Positions 60,239-63,369 of a stretch of DNA of 63,369 nt are shown one piece after another. The stretch comes from an uncultured Opitutaceae bacterium (GTDB taxonomy: Bacteria > Verrucomicrobiota > Verrucomicrobiia > Opitutales > Opitutaceae). Positions within the stretch are counted from its first letter, which is position 1. Each line of letters begins with the position of its first letter. The translations under genes were made by a program, and so were the position numbers. The DNA is taken from assembly GCA_937958045.1 (NCBI GenBank), contig CALFXL010000050.1:1-63369 (forward strand), given 5' to 3'. A model generated the notes under the pieces. It saw nothing but the letters and a program-made list of their open reading frames with translations, was not told where the DNA came from and ran no database searches.

Positions 60239-62473
60239 TTATGAGATCCTTTTCGCGGCGCCATTGGCGCTGGCGGAGGCGGGGAGAAATAAACCGAGGC
60301 TGCGACAGTTTTCCGTCGCGACGAGCAAACCGAGCAACTCCGTGACGATGGCGCCGCGTTGACCGGCGAGCGCGGCCTGACGCGGAACACCCGCAGGCGC
60401 GGGCGCGCTGGCGTCGGGCGGAGGCGGCTCGGCGGAGAGCACTTCGCGGCAGGCGCGCAGAGCGTCGTTGGAAACGGGGCTTCCCTCGATCGCGTCGGCG
60501 ACGGTCTCGAGCGTGACCGTGACCTGCGGCGGAAACGGATCCGGAGCCGCGGCCGGTGCGGGGTCGGGCGATTGTTGGAGACGAAGTGCGACCACGCTGA
60601 AGGCGCGCGTGAGGCGCTGATTGCCGTTGGCGAGCGCGGCGGCTTGCTCGAGTCCCGCGCGTTGTTTTTCCGGATCCGCGCTGAGGCGCATGAGGGACGC
60701 GAAGACGTTGGCGTTGGCGGCTTCGACACGTTGTTTGGCGCGCACGAGTTCGGGGTCGAAACCACCGCCTTCGCGGCGACGAATGGAGATTAGTTGCCAA
60801 TAATGAAGATTCGCGCGGATCGCGGCGGCGAGGATGGCGGCGAAGCGCGTGTTTTCCCAGACCGGCCAGAACGCGAACGCGCCCGCGAGCGCGAGCACGG
60901 CGCCGAGGGAGTTGGCGGCGAGACGTTCCCACGCGACGGCGGCGGTGAGCGGCTCGTGGCGTCCCGTGAGCAACACCACGAAGATCGTCACGGCGAGCGA
61001 GGTGAGCACGGTGTTTCGGCGCAGGAAAAACGCGAAGAAGAACAGGAACACCGTCATCAACGGAATCGTCACCGCTGGCGGCAGGTGCAGTTGCAACAAC
61101 CCCACTGCCAGCACCGCGCCGGCGAGCGTGCCCGCCGTGCGATAAAGCGCGCGGTAGCGCGTCGTGCCATAGTCGGGTTGCAGCACCACGACGACGGTGA
61201 AGGGCAGCCAATAACTGTGCGCGAGCTCCAGCGCTTCGACGATCACGATGCCGATCATCACGAGCACGGTGACGCGGATCATGAAACGCACGAACACCGG
61301 ATCGATCGGACGGCGAAGATTCAACGCGGCGCCGAGCGGACGCAGGCTCCACGTGTCGGTATCGGTGAGCTCGAGCGAAAAGGCGGCGCGCTCCGCGGCA
61401 CGATCGATCGTGGCGCGAAGGGCCGCGTCGGATTCGCGCACGGTTTCGGCCGCGAGCGCGCAGAGTTCGGCGAGATGCGTTTCTCGCGCGTGGTACGCAT
61501 CGAGTCGCGCGACGAAACCGGAGAACAAGTTTTGCAGACGACGCACGCGCACATCGGCGAGCGCGAGGTGCGCGGGTTGTCGGGAAACGACCGCGAGGGC
61601 GACGGTGCGCGCGTGATTGGCGAGCGAAACGAGGATCGGGTGAAACGCCGGTCCGAGCGTCGCCTCGCCGGGGCGCACGGGCGCGGAATCGATCGCGGTG
61701 CGCACGGCGCCGACACGCATGCCGAGACGCGCGGCGGTTTGCGTGAGGTGCTCGAGTTTTTTGAGAAATTCTTCCGAGCGACGCGTGCGCGCGGAGGCGA
61801 GACCGGCGTAGGTTTTGTCGAGAGCGGTGCGCAGCGCGGCTTCTTTTGCCATCAAGCGCGAGTGGCGCACATCGTCCGCGACGTTGCCGGCGCCGGCTTC
61901 GAAGAGTTCGGCCACGGCGATCCACGCTTCGGCGACGGCGGCGCGCAGCGGTTGTTGCGGGCGAAAAAACCACGGGATCACCTGCACTACGATGCCGAGG
62001 ATCGCGCCACCGAGCGTCCACGCCGCCGCCGTGCCGATGGTTTCCAGCGAGGAAACGCGCGTCACTTGATGTGAAAGCAGAAAAAGCAGCATCGAGGTGA
62101 CGGCGAGCTGCGGGCCGTTGTCGGCATTGAGATGCCGCCAGAGCACCATCGCGGGTGTGGTCGCCGCTGCGGCGATGAGGGCGAGCGTGAGCGAATCGGC
62201 CGTGGCTGCGCCCAAGGCCGCCGTGAACGTGAGCACGAGCGCGGCGCAGGCGAGAATCGCGATGCGCAAACGATAGTCGCCGCGCACATCAAAGAACGTC
62301 ATCTCTTGCGCGGCGATCGCGGCGAAGGCGAAGGCGGCGGGAGCGCCGATCCATTGCGCGATGAGATTCGCGAGGATGAATGCCGAAACGGCGCGGATGG
62401 CGCGGGCGAGATCGGCGCGGAGCGCGAGTGGCGATGTGTTGCCGAGAATTTTTTGTTTCAGTGCGGCGCGCAC
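60239..62473 (-). CDS. FUSC-family inner-membrane protein (YccS/AaeB-like)
   Basis: 744 residues from a GTG at 62473. Two blocks of five to six membrane segments, residues ~25-170 and ~390-530, separated by a helical cytoplasmic domain: LILAN-type helices first, then the FUSC signature WLPFTVVVVLQPDYGTTRYR, ALYRTAGTLAGAVLAVG. The C-terminal ~200 residues are cytoplasmic, with Pro/Ala-rich segments. Family members are efflux pumps for aromatic acids or fusaric acid, but the MFP partner (AaeA type) is not adjacent, so YccS-like with unknown role is the safer call. Confidence 0.88.
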   Translation of the reverse strand: MRAALKQKILGNTSPLALRADLARAIRAVSAFILANLIAQWIGAPAAFAFAAIAAQEMTFFDVRGDYRLRIAILACAALVLTFTAALGAATADSLTLALIAAAATTPAMVLWRHLNADNGPQLAVTSMLLFLLSHQVTRVSSLETIGTAAAWTLGGAILGIVVQVIPWFFRPQQPLRAAVAEAWIAVAELFEAGAGNVADDVRHSRLMAKEAALRTALDKTYAGLASARTRRSEEFLKKLEHLTQTAARLGMRVGAVRTAIDSAPVRPGEATLGPAFHPILVSLANHARTVALAVVSRQPAHLALADVRVRRLQNLFSGFVARLDAYHARETHLAELCALAAETVRESDAALRATIDRAAERAAFSLELTDTDTWSLRPLGAALNLRRPIDPVFVRFMIRVTVLVMIGIVIVEALELAHSYWLPFTVVVVLQPDYGTTRYRALYRTAGTLAGAVLAVGLLQLHLPPAVTIPLMTVFLFFFAFFLRRNTVLTSLAVTIFVVLLTGRHEPLTAAVAWERLAANSLGAVLALAGAFAFWPVWENTRFAAILAAAIRANLHYWQLISIRRREGGGFDPELVRAKQRVEAANANVFASLMRLSADPEKQRAGLEQAAALANGNQRLTRAFSVVALRLQQSPDPAPAAAPDPFPPQVTVTLETVADAIEGSPVSNDALRACREVLSAEPPPPDASAPAPAGVPRQAALAGQRGAIVTELLGLLVATENCRSLGLFLPASASANGAAKRIS

Positions 62474-62535
62474 GATGCGGGCATCATGCGCAGCGAGGGC
62501 GGGGCGTCACGCGTTTTGACTCCCCGCCCGAGACC

Positions 62536-63369
62536 TCATGCGCGCTTTGTCCAACGGCGACCTCCCCACAGCACCGACGCGCCGAGTGCCGCGAGCAGTC
62601 CGTAGGTCGCGGGTTCGGGAACGGCGGAGGTTGCTTGTGGCAAGACGAGTTCGAGGCGGTACGCGTCCGACATGCCGTTCAGGAGTTGAGCGTGGCCGTA
62701 AATGAACAAACGACCGTCGTCGGTCTCCGAGAAATCCAATGCCTGCAAGAGCACCTCGATGTTGTTTTCCGCGAGCCAGAGCGGATCGACCAGCGCGGTG
62801 AGATCGAAGATGCCGCGACCGCGCAGCCAGAGAAACGCGTGCCGTCCTCCGAACTGGACATCCGAGTAGGTGCCGACCGCCAGACCGGAGTCGCTGAGAT
62901 AATTAATCTGGCTCCAAGAATAGCCATCGCTGACGTCGCCGAAAATGAAGGTGACGAGTTCTTCGCCGGGCGCGGCCGTGTGGTCCCAGATCCACGCGGT
63001 TTGGCCCGCACCGACGCCATTCGAGTAGCGCGAGGACCGGCCCGCGACCAATCCCGTCTCGGTGAGGAAGTCGATGGTCGTCCAATGTCTGCCTGTGCTG
63101 TCGGTGTGCGCGGCATCGGTGAGCCCCAGGATCGTGGTTTCGTTACCGTCGTAGAACCAGCCGAGTTCCCCTTGCGAGAAGCTGACGAGCCCGGCGACTT
63201 GCGCAGATTCGTTGAGATGCAGAACGTCGGGCGTGGCGCTGCTGGGGAGGGTTTGCGGACTGATGATCTTGGTGGATTGTCCATCGTATAACCACGCGAC
63301 CCTGCTGTAGGCGTTATCGGTATTATAGTAGCTCGAGATCCCGGCGACATGACCCGTCTCGTTGCGGAG
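62536..63369 (-). CDS. PEP-CTERM sorted protein with HAF-like repeats (5' end outside window)
   Basis: About 277 C-terminal residues are inside the window; the frame stays open to the right edge. The C-terminus has the sorting signal: VPEPATY, a hydrophobic stretch GLLAALGASVLW and a basic end GGRRWTKRA, recognised by an exosortase in the Verrucomicrobia. The body has repeats of the type GLVAGRSSRYSNG, GLAVGTYSDVQFGGRHAFLW and AQVAGLVSFSQGELGWFYDG, i.e. the HAF extracellular repeat. Probably a secreted, surface-sorted protein; no enzyme domain visible in this part. Confidence 0.88.
   Translation of the reverse strand, partial: LRNETGHVAGISSYYNTDNAYSRVAWLYDGQSTKIISPQTLPSSATPDVLHLNESAQVAGLVSFSQGELGWFYDGNETTILGLTDAAHTDSTGRHWTTIDFLTETGLVAGRSSRYSNGVGAGQTAWIWDHTAAPGEELVTFIFGDVSDGYSWSQINYLSDSGLAVGTYSDVQFGGRHAFLWLRGRGIFDLTALVDPLWLAENNIEVLLQALDFSETDDGRLFIYGHAQLLNGMSDAYRLELVLPQATSAVPEPATYGLLAALGASVLWGGRRWTKRA

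Noticed and set aside
60139..60765. N-terminal extension of the GH27 gene and the 628-codon frame at 60135-62021
   Set aside because: Both are Arg/Ala-rich shadows of the FUSC gene; the GH27 signal peptide begins at the ATG at 60138.
1..63369. CRISPR arrays, insertion sequences, prophage genes or integrase/attachment sites
   Set aside because: No regularly spaced repeats, no transposase or integrase motifs and no break in gene style were seen; the tRNA-Leu at 35358 has no duplicated 3' end nearby.

Overview
The window is about 63.4 kb of GC-rich bacterial chromosome, with no phage, plasmid, rRNA, CRISPR or insertion-sequence content that I can see. Its gene content points to the phylum Verrucomicrobiota, probably family Opitutaceae. 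The evidence is a PEP-CTERM protein at the right edge, exported proteins with autotransporter-type beta repeats, GH28/GH115/GH27 and pectate lyase genes, a deoxyhypusine-synthase-like gene, HAF-like repeats, and many GTG/TTG starts with weak ribosome binding sites. This is inferred from gene families; I could not run a phylogeny.

Layout. 1-13.4 kb is mostly housekeeping: a partial pyruvate phosphate dikinase, tatC, a DUF2934/host-attachment-like protein, a Cys-rich copper-storage-type protein, ftsK, manA with an AsmA-like gene, grpE-dnaJ, a heptose nucleotidyltransferase with purN, and an azoreductase-HxlR pair with a palindromic operator candidate. 13.4-26.6 kb holds a GH28 pectinase, the deoxyhypusine-synthase-like enzyme, a DUF255 thioredoxin-fold protein, an XRE regulator, two orphan response regulators, slyX, a phospholipase D/cardiolipin-synthase-like protein, a VTT membrane protein and several lineage-type hypotheticals. 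26.7-38.5 kb holds a 1576-residue pectate lyase with Ig and beta repeats, an AmpD-like amidase, exported MsrA, an alpha/beta hydrolase overlapping a Tat-exported cupin, tRNA-Leu(CAG) and a GH115 alpha-glucuronidase. 38.5-41.3 kb looks like a stress module: an SDR dehydrogenase fused to a DUF892 (YciF) ferritin-like domain, a 31-residue membrane protein, and a convergent manganese catalase. 41.5-52.6 kb holds mobA overlapping a truncated LysR gene, a sulfite-oxidase-like molybdoenzyme, hrpA, a CBS protein, a putative cation exchanger, an ABC ATPase, an EEP-family protein and an ArsC/Spx protein. 52.6-63.4 kb holds a ligand-binding hybrid histidine kinase, a class B-type lipoprotein phosphatase, a 740-residue EF-hand membrane protein, DUF3592, GH27 alpha-galactosidase, a FUSC membrane protein and a partial PEP-CTERM protein.

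Functional picture. The organism appears to degrade plant pectin and glucuronoxylan (pectate lyase, GH28, GH115) and galactosides (GH27). It has Tat export, a diderm envelope (heptose activation, AsmA-like, FUSC, lipoproteins) and several oxidative-stress functions (MsrA, azoreductase, Mn catalase, DUF892).

Most unusual observations: (1) the 8-mer TGGATACA occurs ten times on both strands, several-fold above composition, uses low-GC codons inside genes, and directly follows the U-tract of three intrinsic terminators; (2) the SDR-DUF892 fusion next to a Mn catalase and a tiny membrane protein; (3) a compact intergenic element with two hairpins and competing base pairing at 35.1 kb; (4) a LysR gene cut down to its DNA-binding domain by overlap with mobA.
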